Assembly: GCA_964249405.1 (NCBI GenBank)
Contig: CAXUBX010000045.1
Span: 1-28,207 of the forward strand
Origin: CAXTPV01 sp964249405
GTDB taxonomy: Bacteria; Pseudomonadota; Alphaproteobacteria; Acetobacterales; Acetobacteraceae
Reading direction: 5' to 3'
DNA: 28,207 bases
Positions 1 through 7,826 of the stretch are shown here, one piece after another. The number at the start of each line of letters is the position of its first letter. Position 1 is the first letter of the stretch. A program made the position numbers and the translations under genes. The notes under the pieces were generated by a model, which saw only the letters and a program-made list of their open reading frames with translations, searched no databases and was not told where the DNA came from.

Positions 1-66
1 CTCGCCGCCCGATTGACGCCGCAATCGCATGCAGGATCTCGGACGGACCGTGAGAGAGTGGTGGCG

Positions 67-576
67 ATGATGAAGAGATCGATCCGGCTTGCTCTCGGCG
101 CCGCACTCGGCGTCACGGCTGCCATGCCGGCCGCCTCGGGGTCCGTGCCGGTGAGCGGCGCCGGAACGCTGACGGTCAACCCGACGCCGATCGCGGCACC
201 GCCTGCGCCACTCGCCGCGCCCGAAGCTCCGCCGGTTCGTGCGGCGTCCACGGGTCCGCTCTCGGGCGGGTTGCCCAACGACATCGCATCTCCTCTGACC
301 ACTGGGGTCAACGGGGCGTGCTGTCCTTGCCGGGCCGTGCACCGTGTCGTCCATCGGCGTGTCGTCCACCACGTGGTGCGGCCTGCGCTCGTCGCGGTGG
401 CCTACCCGCCGCCGCTCGTCCCACTCTACCCGGTGGTCGCGTACCGGCCGGTCTATGTCGCCCGTCCGGTTTTCGCGTATCGGGCCCCGGTCGTGTTCTA
501 CGGGCGACCGTTCCTACGGGCCCCCCTCTACGGGCCCCGCCGGGTCTGGCGTCCGTACGACCGGCCCGGCTGGTGA
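67..576 (+). CDS. Secreted low-complexity protein, function unknown
   Basis: I do not recognise this gene. From the ATG at 67 it encodes 169 residues. The N-terminus looks like a Sec signal peptide: two Lys/Arg, a hydrophobic stretch at about residues 7-20, then Ala/Ser-rich sequence with a likely cleavage near residue 24. The mature part starts Pro/Ala-rich, has a CCPC cysteine cluster at 85-88, then a His/Arg/Val-rich stretch (about 91-105), and ends rich in Val, Tyr, Pro and Arg with a terminal Trp. Such proteins are often periplasmic or surface-associated, but no function can be assigned. A purine-rich GAGAGAG at 52-58 fits ATG 67; ATG 70 is also possible. The last 63 bases overlap, antisense, the 3' end of the hydrolase on the other strand. 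A TTGACG at 13-18 could belong to its promoter, but no good -10 follows. Confidence 0.6.
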   Translation: MMKRSIRLALGAALGVTAAMPAASGSVPVSGAGTLTVNPTPIAAPPAPLAAPEAPPVRAASTGPLSGGLPNDIASPLTTGVNGACCPCRAVHRVVHRRVVHHVVRPALVAVAYPPPLVPLYPVVAYRPVYVARPVFAYRAPVVFYGRPFLRAPLYGPRRVWRPYDRPGW

Positions 577-1434
577 CCAGGTCTCGCCTGACCGGATTGC
601 GCGTCCCTCGTCGGCGAGCTTGTGGAGGTAGCCGAGCACGTTGGCCCGGGCCGCAGTCTGAAGGCCGGGCCTGAGCGCCGGATACAGCTGGAGCACCAGG
701 CTGTCGACGCTGGCCGGCCCGCTTGACGCCAGGACGGATGCGACCTGGCGCTCGCGGCGGGCACGTTGCAGCTGCAGGGCGACGAGGACGCCCATGGGGT
801 CTCGGATGATCGGGCCATGTCCCGAGAAGAAGGCCGCGTCGCCGCGTTCCTGGAGGTGTCCGAGGCTCCTGACGTAGTCGGCCGCGCTTCCCCAGGGCGG
901 CGGCGGAACCACCGAAGTCGACCATCCCATGACGTGATCGGCGGTGAACAGGATCCTGTCCGAGGCGCGCGCGAAGCAGAGATGTTCCGACGCGTGGCCG
1001 GGCGTCGGCACCACCTCGAGGCCGCCCACGAGGTCGCCGGCCGCGAGAACCCTGTGGCGGGCGGGGAGCATCACGAGATCGAACAACCGCGGATGGCCTT
1101 CGATCGGCAGGTCGAGCGTCTCGGCCAGGGCGAGGGCGGCGCCGGAATGATCCGCGTGGGCGTGACTGACCAGGATGTGGTCGATCCGCCCGGCCCCGGC
1201 GTCGAGGACGGCCCGCACATGCTCGGCATCTTCCGGACCGGGATCGATCACGACGATCCCACGGTCCGGACCGTGCTCGACCAGCCACGTGTTGGTGCCG
1301 TGATAGGTCATCGGCCCGGGATTGTTGGCGACCACCCGAACCACGCCGTCCGCTTCGCGGATCGGCACCGCGTAGGGCGGGACCGCTTCCTCCAGTCGGA
1401 CCCGGCGCCGGTCAGCCAAACGCGCCGACTTCAT
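514..1434 (-). CDS. Metallo-beta-lactamase-fold hydrolase (LACTB2-like)
   Basis: A 306-residue MBL-fold hydrolase, probably a cytosolic two-metal enzyme. The HxHxDH motif is at 91-96 (HAHADH), with further metal ligands at His147 (TPGHASEH), Asp166 (FTADHVMG) and His206 (SGHGP). After the MBL domain, residues about 220-285 resemble the small helical C-terminal domain of LACTB2-like and glyoxalase-II-like members. The substrate cannot be told from sequence; relatives act on thioesters, esters or RNA. The ATG at 1434 lies inside the end of the upstream carboxylase gene (23-base overlap), so translation is probably coupled and the two genes are likely co-transcribed. The 3' end runs 63 bases into the convergent secreted-protein gene. 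The last 20 or so residues are Pro/Gly-rich and probably disordered. Confidence 0.88.
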   Translation of the reverse strand: MKSARLADRRRVRLEEAVPPYAVPIREADGVVRVVANNPGPMTYHGTNTWLVEHGPDRGIVVIDPGPEDAEHVRAVLDAGAGRIDHILVSHAHADHSGAALALAETLDLPIEGHPRLFDLVMLPARHRVLAAGDLVGGLEVVPTPGHASEHLCFARASDRILFTADHVMGWSTSVVPPPPWGSAADYVRSLGHLQERGDAAFFSGHGPIIRDPMGVLVALQLQRARRERQVASVLASSGPASVDSLVLQLYPALRPGLQTAARANVLGYLHKLADEGRAIRSGETWSPAGPVVRTPDPAGPVEGGP

Positions 1435-4234
1435 GCATGATCGCCGTGCCGATCTCGCGGACGAGCCCGAACAGTCGGTCGATCGGCTCGAACAGCAGGT
1501 CGTGCTCGCTCCGGTAGGCGCCGGCGCTCCGGGGGCCGCTGGGCTCGCGGAAGTCGAATCGGGACGCTTCCCCGGTCACGTGCGGAAAGATGAGCCGCAG
1601 CTGATCGAGGGCGGCGGTGATGTCGAGGCGGAGCATCTGATCCTCGAGGGTGTCGCGGGTCAGGCCGCCGCGTGGGGCGAAATAGGGGATTCTCGCCGCG
1701 AGGCGCCAGATCCGCTCGATCAGGGCGAGACGAAGCGCGTGGAGCAGCACCTCACGGATCGCCATGCCGGGCGCGTCGGCCCAGGCCTCCCGGAGGTTGA
1801 GGTTGTCGTCCTCGATCCGGTGCAGCATCGCCTGGGTGGAGGCCCAGAGATCGAGCCGCTTCAATCCGTGCGCGACATGAACGAGATCCTGGCGTGTCTC
1901 GGCGGTCCGGGCGTTCGCCGCGCGGTCGAGCCAGGTTCCGGGATCGAGCAGCACCACGGTCGCTCGAAGCACGTCCCGGCTCGAATGGGCGAGCGCATGG
2001 CTCGCGAAGTCGAGCGCGCGACGGAAGCGGCGGCTCTCGGCGGACAGGCGCTCGAACGCCTCCGGATGGCGCGCGGCCGCGGCGCCCAGTCCCTGGAGCG
2101 TGTTCGCGCACCAGCCGAGCTGCTGCAGGATGGCGTTGTTCGGGATCGCCCGGAGCTCGCCCGGATGACGGATCCGGGCGGGCGCGCCGCTCGCATCGCT
2201 CTGCCGTGCCGCCGGACGCGATCCGGTCTTGTCGATCAGCGCCGGGCCGAAGGCCCCGAGCAGTGCCGCATAGCCGGGATCGTCGACCAGCGCCTGCATC
2301 GAGCTCGCGATGGTGGCGAAGAAATCCGCCGAGAAATCCGGGTCGTCGTAGATCGGGTCGCGCGCGATCTCGCCCGATTGCCCCGCGCCCGATTTCTCCG
2401 GGATCGCGAAGGCGTGCTCGGCGACGGTCGCGATGGTCGCCTCGGCGAGAAGCGGGGTGCCGAACAGGGCGTAGCCGTCGCCGCCCTGGAACGCGCTCTC
2501 CTCGCGGATCGCGACGTTGGCGCGGCGGAAGTTCGCACGGGTCCAGGGAGGCGACAGATAGGCCAGCCGGTCGGCGAGCGAGCCCGGATGTCCGCCACGA
2601 CCGATGCTCTCGCCGTGCGTGTCGAACAGCACGACCTCGATGTCACCGAGATCGCGCGTGCGCAGGAGATCGGCGATCTTCAGTCGGAGACGCTCGATCT
2701 GATAGGTCGCCGCCATCTGTCCGACGTAGCGTCCCGAGTCGGAGTACCCGAACTGAAGGCAGAGCCGCCCGATCGTCCGGACGTAGTCCTGGTAGTGCGG
2801 GCTCCGGAGCGCCTCGTCCACCACCCGGACGCCGCGCTCCAGAGCCTCGACAGTCTCGAACAGCGGGCTGATCTCGATCTTCCGCTCGATGCCGAGCAGG
2901 CGCGCGAGCCAGAGCGCGCAGAGCAGCGTGTAGCCGCTCTCCGTCTCCGCGATCAGGAAGCGGATCGGCGTTGCCTGATCGATGTGCTTGATGATCGTCG
3001 CGGCGACCATCATCAGCCTCGCGGCGGAAGCCTGCTCGGCGAGCAGCGCGCCGAGATCGAACGGCACGCGAGCGGTCTCGTCGAGCGCGTCGTTGATCCG
3101 CGCGAGCAGCGCGCGGCGACGGGAGACGTCCTCCGGGCCGTCGGTGATGCCGAGCCGCTGACGAGCGACGTTGTGGACCTGGGTCGCGTTGAGCCGCATG
3201 TGGGTGTGGCTGAGGCTTAGTCCGTGCGAGAGGAGGCCGGCGCGGGCGACCGCGAGCGGGATCTGCTCGTCCGGGCCGGCGAGGGCTCCGGCGGCGGCGA
3301 GCAGCTCCGCGAGGTCGGATGGCGACCGCAGCGCCTCGGCGCTGCGGTCGATCAGGGCCCGGGCGAAGCGGGCGGCGTCGGCGGGGTCGTTGTTCGATGG
3401 GCAGCAGGCGATCTGGTCGTCGACCGCGTCGAGCGCGGCGGCGAGCCGGGACCGGAGCGTCTCCGTGCCCGTGACCGGCTCGAGCTGGGTCGCGAGGCGA
3501 GCGAGCTGCGCGCGCTTCATGCGGAGGCGGAGGCGGAGCGTATCGTGCCAGCCGATATCGGTGCGACCGTCGGTGTCGTACCCGACCCAGCTCGCGAGCA
3601 CGATCGCGCGCGGAGCGAGGTCGCGCCATGCGTTCGGCCAGACGCCCCGGGCGGCCCGGAGGAGTTCGGCGGTCAGCCGGTCGACCGCATCGCGGCCCCG
3701 CTCAATCGCGGCGAAAGCCTGGGCGAACTCCTGGTCGAGGGTGATGGCGCCGGGTCGGTGGGTCTCGAAGGCGGGTGCCCGGTGCCCGCTGCCGCCCGTC
3801 GCCAGTGCGACCAGGGCCGCATAGACGTCCGGGGGCAGCGCGAAGGTCGGATGGGCGGTGAACACGCAGGCGAACCGCACCCGCTCGACCTGCTCGCGGA
3901 ACCGGGCAAGCGGCACCGGACTGTCATGCGGGTCGGGCCGGACGAGCCGTTCGGCGGCCGAGCGGAAGCGTCGTTCCGGATCAGGCGCGGGAAGGCCGAC
4001 ATAGGCGGCGAGCCGGATCGCACGCCGGCGAAACGCGTCGTCGCGAAGCTCCCGGACCGTGTCGGCGATCGCGTCTTCGGTGATCGTCCCGTCCTCGATC
4101 TCGCGCCCGATCGCGAACGCGACCGCGAGCACCGGATTGCCGAACGGGTCGTCGGCCTGGCGGGCGAGCGATTGCGAGAGCATGGCGTCGAGCCGTTCGG
4201 TCAATGGGACGGCGATCGCGCCGGGTTCGAGCAT
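1412..4234 (-). CDS. ppc: Phosphoenolpyruvate carboxylase homologue, divergent type
   Basis: A 940-residue member of the PEP carboxylase family, which normally makes oxaloacetate from PEP and bicarbonate to refill the TCA cycle. Family landmarks: TAHPT at 126-130 with the catalytic-type His, ASWVGYDTDGR near 214-224, PLFETVEAL at 457-465, YSDSGRYVG at 497-505 and IGRGGHPG at 544-551. Several differ from the classical enzyme as I remember it. TAHPT is followed by Phe rather than Glu/Gln. The YSDSAKD-type motif has Arg-Tyr in place of Lys-Asp. The segment after GRGG lacks the usual TEQGE-type sequence. The C-terminus is VGAFG rather than a QNTG/RNTG-type end. The enzyme may be an alphaproteobacterial variant or may have altered regulation or activity. 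Start chosen at ATG 4234, preceded by GGAGGGA; the reading frame is open further upstream but that part does not look coding. It overlaps the MBL hydrolase gene downstream. Confidence 0.85.
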   Translation of the reverse strand: MLEPGAIAVPLTERLDAMLSQSLARQADDPFGNPVLAVAFAIGREIEDGTITEDAIADTVRELRDDAFRRRAIRLAAYVGLPAPDPERRFRSAAERLVRPDPHDSPVPLARFREQVERVRFACVFTAHPTFALPPDVYAALVALATGGSGHRAPAFETHRPGAITLDQEFAQAFAAIERGRDAVDRLTAELLRAARGVWPNAWRDLAPRAIVLASWVGYDTDGRTDIGWHDTLRLRLRMKRAQLARLATQLEPVTGTETLRSRLAAALDAVDDQIACCPSNNDPADAARFARALIDRSAEALRSPSDLAELLAAAGALAGPDEQIPLAVARAGLLSHGLSLSHTHMRLNATQVHNVARQRLGITDGPEDVSRRRALLARINDALDETARVPFDLGALLAEQASAARLMMVAATIIKHIDQATPIRFLIAETESGYTLLCALWLARLLGIERKIEISPLFETVEALERGVRVVDEALRSPHYQDYVRTIGRLCLQFGYSDSGRYVGQMAATYQIERLRLKIADLLRTRDLGDIEVVLFDTHGESIGRGGHPGSLADRLAYLSPPWTRANFRRANVAIREESAFQGGDGYALFGTPLLAEATIATVAEHAFAIPEKSGAGQSGEIARDPIYDDPDFSADFFATIASSMQALVDDPGYAALLGAFGPALIDKTGSRPAARQSDASGAPARIRHPGELRAIPNNAILQQLGWCANTLQGLGAAAARHPEAFERLSAESRRFRRALDFASHALAHSSRDVLRATVVLLDPGTWLDRAANARTAETRQDLVHVAHGLKRLDLWASTQAMLHRIEDDNLNLREAWADAPGMAIREVLLHALRLALIERIWRLAARIPYFAPRGGLTRDTLEDQMLRLDITAALDQLRLIFPHVTGEASRFDFREPSGPRSAGAYRSEHDLLFEPIDRLFGLVREIGTAIMHEVGAFG

Positions 4235-4292
4235 GCGATGTCCCTCCGTCTCCGGCGCCGGATCCTGCTGTCGGTTCGGCCCATGGTCGAGA

Positions 4293-4331
4293 CCGGGAGC
4301 CGATGACCCGGTCCAGCCTATAGGCTCCCGG
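4293..4331 (-). repeat. Nested inverted repeats in the ppc leader
   Basis: Nine-base perfect arms, CCGGGAGCC at 4293-4301 and GGCTCCCGG at 4323-4331, enclose 21 bases. Inside this, AGCCTATAGGCT at 4315-4326 is a perfect 12-base palindrome that shares bases with the right arm, so the two pairings exclude each other. The site lies between the HPP gene and ppc, both on the minus strand, and 59 bases before the ppc start. It could be a terminator-like hairpin, a protein operator, or an attenuator. TATAGG on the minus strand could also serve as a -10 element. No T-run follows, so an intrinsic terminator is unlikely. Confidence 0.4.
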
Positions 4332-4391
4332 CGGCCGAACCCACACGCGATCGGATGGTCGACGTCGTCCGCCGCCCGCCGGGTTTGATGG

Positions 4392-4886
4392 TCACTTCGG
4401 ATGGACCGGACGTCTCCGAAGGAGAAGCTGTCTCGCGAGCTCGCCCAGGCCGGTGACGAGCACGATCCCGGCCGCCATTCGCGCCGCACCGGCCAGGTTG
4501 GCGCTTTCGAGGCCGATCGCGAGGATCACCGCCGTCGCGCCGCCGGCCGGGCTCGTCGCCTTGAGCAGGAGCTGACCGAACGCCGTGACCGCCACCGCGA
4601 TCGCGACCGCGATCACGCGCTCGAAGACGAGCGGATGGCTTCCGAAGAACGGCGGGGTCGCGGCGGCGGATGCCACGAAGACGCCGATGAAGCCGGCGAC
4701 GATCCCCGTGAGCTGACCCACCAGCGCATGGTACGGGCTGGCATCCGGCTCGGTGGGGCTGAGCAGCTGGACGAACACCGCCGAGGCGAGACTGGGCGCG
4801 AACAGCGGCTCCTGGATCCAGACGCTGAGAGCGGCGATGCAGGCCATCACGATCATGATGAGAAGCGTTGGAAGGAGGTTCGCCAT
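4392..4886 (-). CDS. HPP-family integral membrane protein
   Basis: A 164-residue, very hydrophobic protein with about four to five membrane segments (roughly residues 5-24, 26-43, 57-76, 90-108 and 112-150) and a short basic cytoplasmic tail (RRRPVHPK). The pattern LLKATSPAGGATAVILAIG matches the HPP family, whose usual signature is a His-Pro-Pro followed by AGATA; here Ser-Pro replaces His-Pro. Members are inner-membrane proteins of uncertain function; some plant and cyanobacterial members have been linked to nitrite transport. The ATG at 4886 has AGGA seven bases upstream. The gene lies 157 bases before ppc on the same strand and is divergent from the DUF445 gene, with 172 bases between them. 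Confidence 0.78.
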   Translation of the reverse strand: MANLLPTLLIMIVMACIAALSVWIQEPLFAPSLASAVFVQLLSPTEPDASPYHALVGQLTGIVAGFIGVFVASAAATPPFFGSHPLVFERVIAVAIAVAVTAFGQLLLKATSPAGGATAVILAIGLESANLAGAARMAAGIVLVTGLGELARQLLLRRRPVHPK

Positions 4887-5058
4887 TCCGGTGTCCTGTG
4901 ATGAGGGCCGCGCGACCGACGATGGTCCGTATCATGATGAATGTTCCCGCGTCCGGATCCGCCGGGTCCTGCGCGTGTTCGAGCGAGCGACCGCTCCCGC
5001 CCCAGGCGAGCGCGCGCGGTTCGCAGCGGTCCCGGACGTCCTCTAGGATCCGGACCCC

Positions 5059-6309
5059 ATGAGCCCGAACGACACCGACCGGGATGCGCGGCGCCGGCTC
5101 GCCCGCTATCGGGCGGTCGCGACGGGGCTGCTCGTCCTGATGGGAGCGGGCACGGTATTGGGCGCGTTCCTGCCGCACGGCTTCGTCCCCGGCCTGTTCC
5201 GTGCCGCGACGCGGGCCGGCTTCATCGGCGGCGTCGCCGACTGGTTCGCGGTGACCGCCCTGTTCCGCCGACCGCTCGGCCTCCCGATCCCGCACACCGC
5301 GGTCATCCCCCGCCAGAAGGCCCGCCTCGGTCGCGCGCTCGGGCGCTTCGTCGCCGATCACGTGTTCACCGAGGCCGAGATCGAGCGCGCGCTGAGACGG
5401 CTCGATGCGCCGGGCGTGATCGCGCGCCACCTCTCCGACGACGCGACCCGCGCCGCTCTTGCCTCCCGGCTCGCCTCCGGCGTGCCGATGGCTTTTGCCA
5501 GCGTATCCGACGGCAGCGTCGCACGGCTGTTCGGGACGGGGTTGCCGGCCTTGTTCGAGGGCAAGGAGCTTGGGGTCGCGGTCGCGCGCGCGCTTCGCGG
5601 CTTGGTCGCCGGCCAGCGTCACCAGGCGATGGTCGGCTTCGTCGTCGCACAGCTTCGCGAGGCCCTGCGTTCGAAGGAGACGCAGCTGCGGGCGCTGATC
5701 GAGGATCGGGTGCGCGACCAGGGCGGTCGACTGGTGGGCTGGGCATTGGGCGGATCGATCGCGACGAGGGTCATGCAGGCGATGAACAAGGAGCTCGAGG
5801 ATCTCGACCCTACGGCGCCGGAGATCGGCGAGGCGGTGGACCGCTGGATCGAGGGACAGATCGCATCCTTCGAGCACGAACCGGGACGGGCGGAAGAACT
5901 CGGGCGGCAGATCCGCGCGACGCTCGCGCACGAGACCGTCGCGGACTGGAGTGCCGACGTCTGGGCCCGGCTCCGGGCCGGGGTCGAGCGCGATGCCGCG
6001 ACGCCGGACGGCCATGTCGCCACCGCAATCGACGACGCGCTCCGCCGTTTCGCGGCGAGGCTGCACTCCGACAACGCGTTCCGCAGTCGGGCCGAGGCGA
6101 CGCTCGCCTCCTGGCTCGGTCGCGCGCTGCCCGGCGTACGGACGCGGCTCGCTGACTTCATCGGCAGCGTGGTGGCGGGATGGGACGACCGCGCCGCGAT
6201 CGAGCGGCTGGAGCTTCGGGTCGGGCCGGACCTGCAGTTCATCCGGATGAACGGCACGCTCGTCGGCTTCGCGGTCGGCGCCGTGGTGTTCGCCGTCTTC
6301 GGCCCCTGA
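5059..6309 (+). CDS. DUF445 family membrane-anchored protein
   Basis: A 416-residue DUF445 (YjiN-like) protein. A membrane segment lies at about 19-38 and a second hydrophobic segment at the very C-terminus (about 397-415). The long middle is helical, charged and probably non-membrane. The family signature is clear at 57-84: GGVADWFAVTALFRRPLG followed by IPHTAVIP, then a basic RQKARLGRALGRFV stretch. The function of DUF445 proteins is not established. The ATG at 5059 has AGGA about ten bases upstream. The luciferase-like gene starts 42 bases after its stop on the same strand, so the two are probably co-transcribed. Confidence 0.85.
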   Translation: MSPNDTDRDARRRLARYRAVATGLLVLMGAGTVLGAFLPHGFVPGLFRAATRAGFIGGVADWFAVTALFRRPLGLPIPHTAVIPRQKARLGRALGRFVADHVFTEAEIERALRRLDAPGVIARHLSDDATRAALASRLASGVPMAFASVSDGSVARLFGTGLPALFEGKELGVAVARALRGLVAGQRHQAMVGFVVAQLREALRSKETQLRALIEDRVRDQGGRLVGWALGGSIATRVMQAMNKELEDLDPTAPEIGEAVDRWIEGQIASFEHEPGRAEELGRQIRATLAHETVADWSADVWARLRAGVERDAATPDGHVATAIDDALRRFAARLHSDNAFRSRAEATLASWLGRALPGVRTRLADFIGSVVAGWDDRAAIERLELRVGPDLQFIRMNGTLVGFAVGAVVFAVFGP

Positions 6310-6351
6310 GGCGGTAGCGGAAATCCGCCAACCGCACCCCATGTGGGGCGG

Positions 6352-7485
6352 ATGAAGCTGTCCGTTCTCGACCAGTCGCCGATCCGGAGCGGCGAAGAGC
6401 CCGCCGCCTCGATCCGCGAGACGATCGCGCTCGCGTGCCGGTGCGAGGCGCTCGGTTACGAGCGGTTCTGGGTCAGCGAGCACCACAACTCCCCGTCGGT
6501 CGCCGGGAGCGCGCCAGAGGTGCTGCTCGGCGCCATCGCGGCACGGACGAGCCGGATCCGGATCGGGTCCGCCGGCATCATGCTCCCGCACTACGCGAGC
6601 CTGAAGGTGGCGGAATGCTTCCGGGTGCTCGATGCGATCGCGCCCGGGCGGATCGACATCGGGCTCGGACGCGCGCCCGGAACCGATCAGGCGACGGCCC
6701 TGGCCCTCAATCCGCGCGTCGGCGAGAGCGCCGAGAACTTCCCGCGTCATGTCCAGGAGGTGCAGGCGCTGCTGGCCGGCCAGACGCTCGCGACGCCCTG
6801 GGGGGGCGGGATCGCCGCCGAGCCGCGCGGCGCGACCTCGCCCGCGACGTGGATCCTCGGGAGTTCGCTCGGGGGCGCGCAGATCGCCGCCTTTCTCGGG
6901 CTTCCCTACTGCTTCGCTTATTTCTTCAGCGACGGGGAAGGAGTCGAGGAGGCGCTGGCGGTCTATCGCGGACGCTTCCGCCCGAGCCCGGCCCTGGAGG
7001 CGCCGCACGCCGCGATTGCCGTGTTCGCGCTCGCGGCGCCGACCGCCGACGAGGCCGCCTGGCATCATCTGTCGCGCGAGGCATGGCGGCTCGACCGCGA
7101 CCGGGGCCAATTCAAGGCGATCGTCCCGCCTGATCTCATGGCAGGCCGGACCCTCACTGCGACCGAGCGGGCTCGGATCGACGCGATGCGGCGCCAAGCC
7201 GTGATCGGAACGGGAGCGGATGTGGTCGGGCGGCTTCGGGCGCTGGCCGACGAGTTGGGCGCGGAGGAGATCGCGGTGGTCACCGCCTGCTTCGACCGCG
7301 AAGCCCGGGCGCGATCCTACGCGCTGATCGCCGAGGCGGCCGGCCTCTCAGGTTCTGAGCGCGCGAGTTCCGCGTTCCCGGGTCAGGGTCCGGAGCACGC
7401 GGGTTCGGCCCCCTCGCACCATCAGGATCGGACGGAGCCGTTAGCGGCGGGGCGCGGCCAGCAGACGGGGCACGAGCGCCAGTAG
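6352..7485 (+). CDS. Luciferase-like (LLM class) flavin monooxygenase
   Basis: A 377-residue protein of the bacterial luciferase-like superfamily, MsnO8/YhbW-like subgroup, which use reduced flavin and oxygen on usually unknown substrates. Visible landmarks are LSVLDQSPI at the N-terminus, ERFWVSEHHN near 37-46, RIRIGSAGIMLPHYASLKVAE in the TIM barrel and GRIDIGLGRAPGTD after it. Start chosen at ATG 6352, where the conserved MKLSVLDQSPI begins, with GGGGCGG just before it. The family homology ends near AEAAGL (about residue 331). About 46 further residues are hydrophilic, low-complexity and unlike the family; their last 45 bases run antisense into the small membrane-protein gene. This tail may come from loss of an earlier stop codon. 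Likely co-transcribed with the DUF445 gene upstream. Confidence 0.85.
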   Translation: MKLSVLDQSPIRSGEEPAASIRETIALACRCEALGYERFWVSEHHNSPSVAGSAPEVLLGAIAARTSRIRIGSAGIMLPHYASLKVAECFRVLDAIAPGRIDIGLGRAPGTDQATALALNPRVGESAENFPRHVQEVQALLAGQTLATPWGGGIAAEPRGATSPATWILGSSLGGAQIAAFLGLPYCFAYFFSDGEGVEEALAVYRGRFRPSPALEAPHAAIAVFALAAPTADEAAWHHLSREAWRLDRDRGQFKAIVPPDLMAGRTLTATERARIDAMRRQAVIGTGADVVGRLRALADELGAEEIAVVTACFDREARARSYALIAEAAGLSGSERASSAFPGQGPEHAGSAPSHHQDRTEPLAAGRGQQTGHERQ

Positions 7486-7707
7486 CGCGAGAACCACAAG
7501 CACGGGCAGCGCGAGCAGGGCGAGGCCGACCACGACGATGACGACGGCCGCGACACAGCCGAGTGCGACGACGAGCGCCGGAAGCGCGCCGCGCGGCAGC
7601 GCGCGCCAGAACGCGAGGAGACGTGACAGCCTGGTCCGTGGCGCGACGATCGCGCCGTCGAGCGTCATGTCGATCGTGGGCGGTGACGGTGGGGTCCGAT
7701 CCGGCAT
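7441..7707 (-). CDS. Small membrane protein, unknown
   Basis: An 88-residue protein from the ATG at 7707. The N-terminal half is polar (MPDRTPPSPPTIDMTLDG and a basic RTRLSRLLAFWRALPRG), followed by a long hydrophobic region at about 42-83 rich in Val, Leu and Ala that could form one or two membrane helices, and a short basic end (PRR). I do not recognise a family. No good ribosome binding site is visible before 7707, and an internal ATG at 7668 (MTLDG) is an alternative start. Its 3' end overlaps the last 45 bases of the LLM gene. Its 5' end faces sufR, so the region 7708-7826 may hold divergent promoters. Confidence 0.5.
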   Translation of the reverse strand: MPDRTPPSPPTIDMTLDGAIVAPRTRLSRLLAFWRALPRGALPALVVALGCVAAVVIVVVGLALLALPVLVVLALLALVPRLLAAPRR

Positions 7708-7754
7708 GGTGCGGAGATCGGAGGTCGCCCCGGCGATCACAAGAGATCCCGCCC

Positions 7755-7808
7755 TTGACGCCACGGTCGGAGCGGCACATCTCGGCAATCCGGACCGCAG
7801 TGGTCCGG
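7755..7808 (+). promoter_or_regulatory. Candidate sufR/suf promoter and Rrf2-type operator
   Basis: A perfect inverted repeat, CCGGACC-GCAGT-GGTCCGG, occupies 7790-7808 and ends 18 bases before the sufR ATG. The half-sites place GAC and GTC seven bases apart, the same spacing as in the IscR type-1 consensus (YGAC-N7-GTCR as I recall it). A TTGACG at 7755-7760 could be a -35, which would put the inverted repeat just downstream of the -10 region, at or past the transcription start; the -10 itself is not convincing. The arrangement suggests that the Rrf2 protein encoded next door binds here and represses its own operon when Fe-S clusters are sufficient. This is inferred from position and geometry only. 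Confidence 0.5.
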
Positions 7809-7826
7809 TAGGAGCCGGGTCCGGCG

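Noticed and set aside
1433..3220. Long open frame (595 codons) antisense to ppc
   Set aside because: It mirrors the codon structure of ppc; the translation is Arg/Glu/Asp-rich with no family resemblance, as expected for antisense frames in GC-rich coding DNA.
4318..7197. Open frame of 959 codons on the minus strand across the HPP, DUF445 and LLM genes
   Set aside because: It runs antisense to the DUF445 and LLM genes, each with clear family motifs; the translation is Arg/Pro/Asp-rich low complexity.
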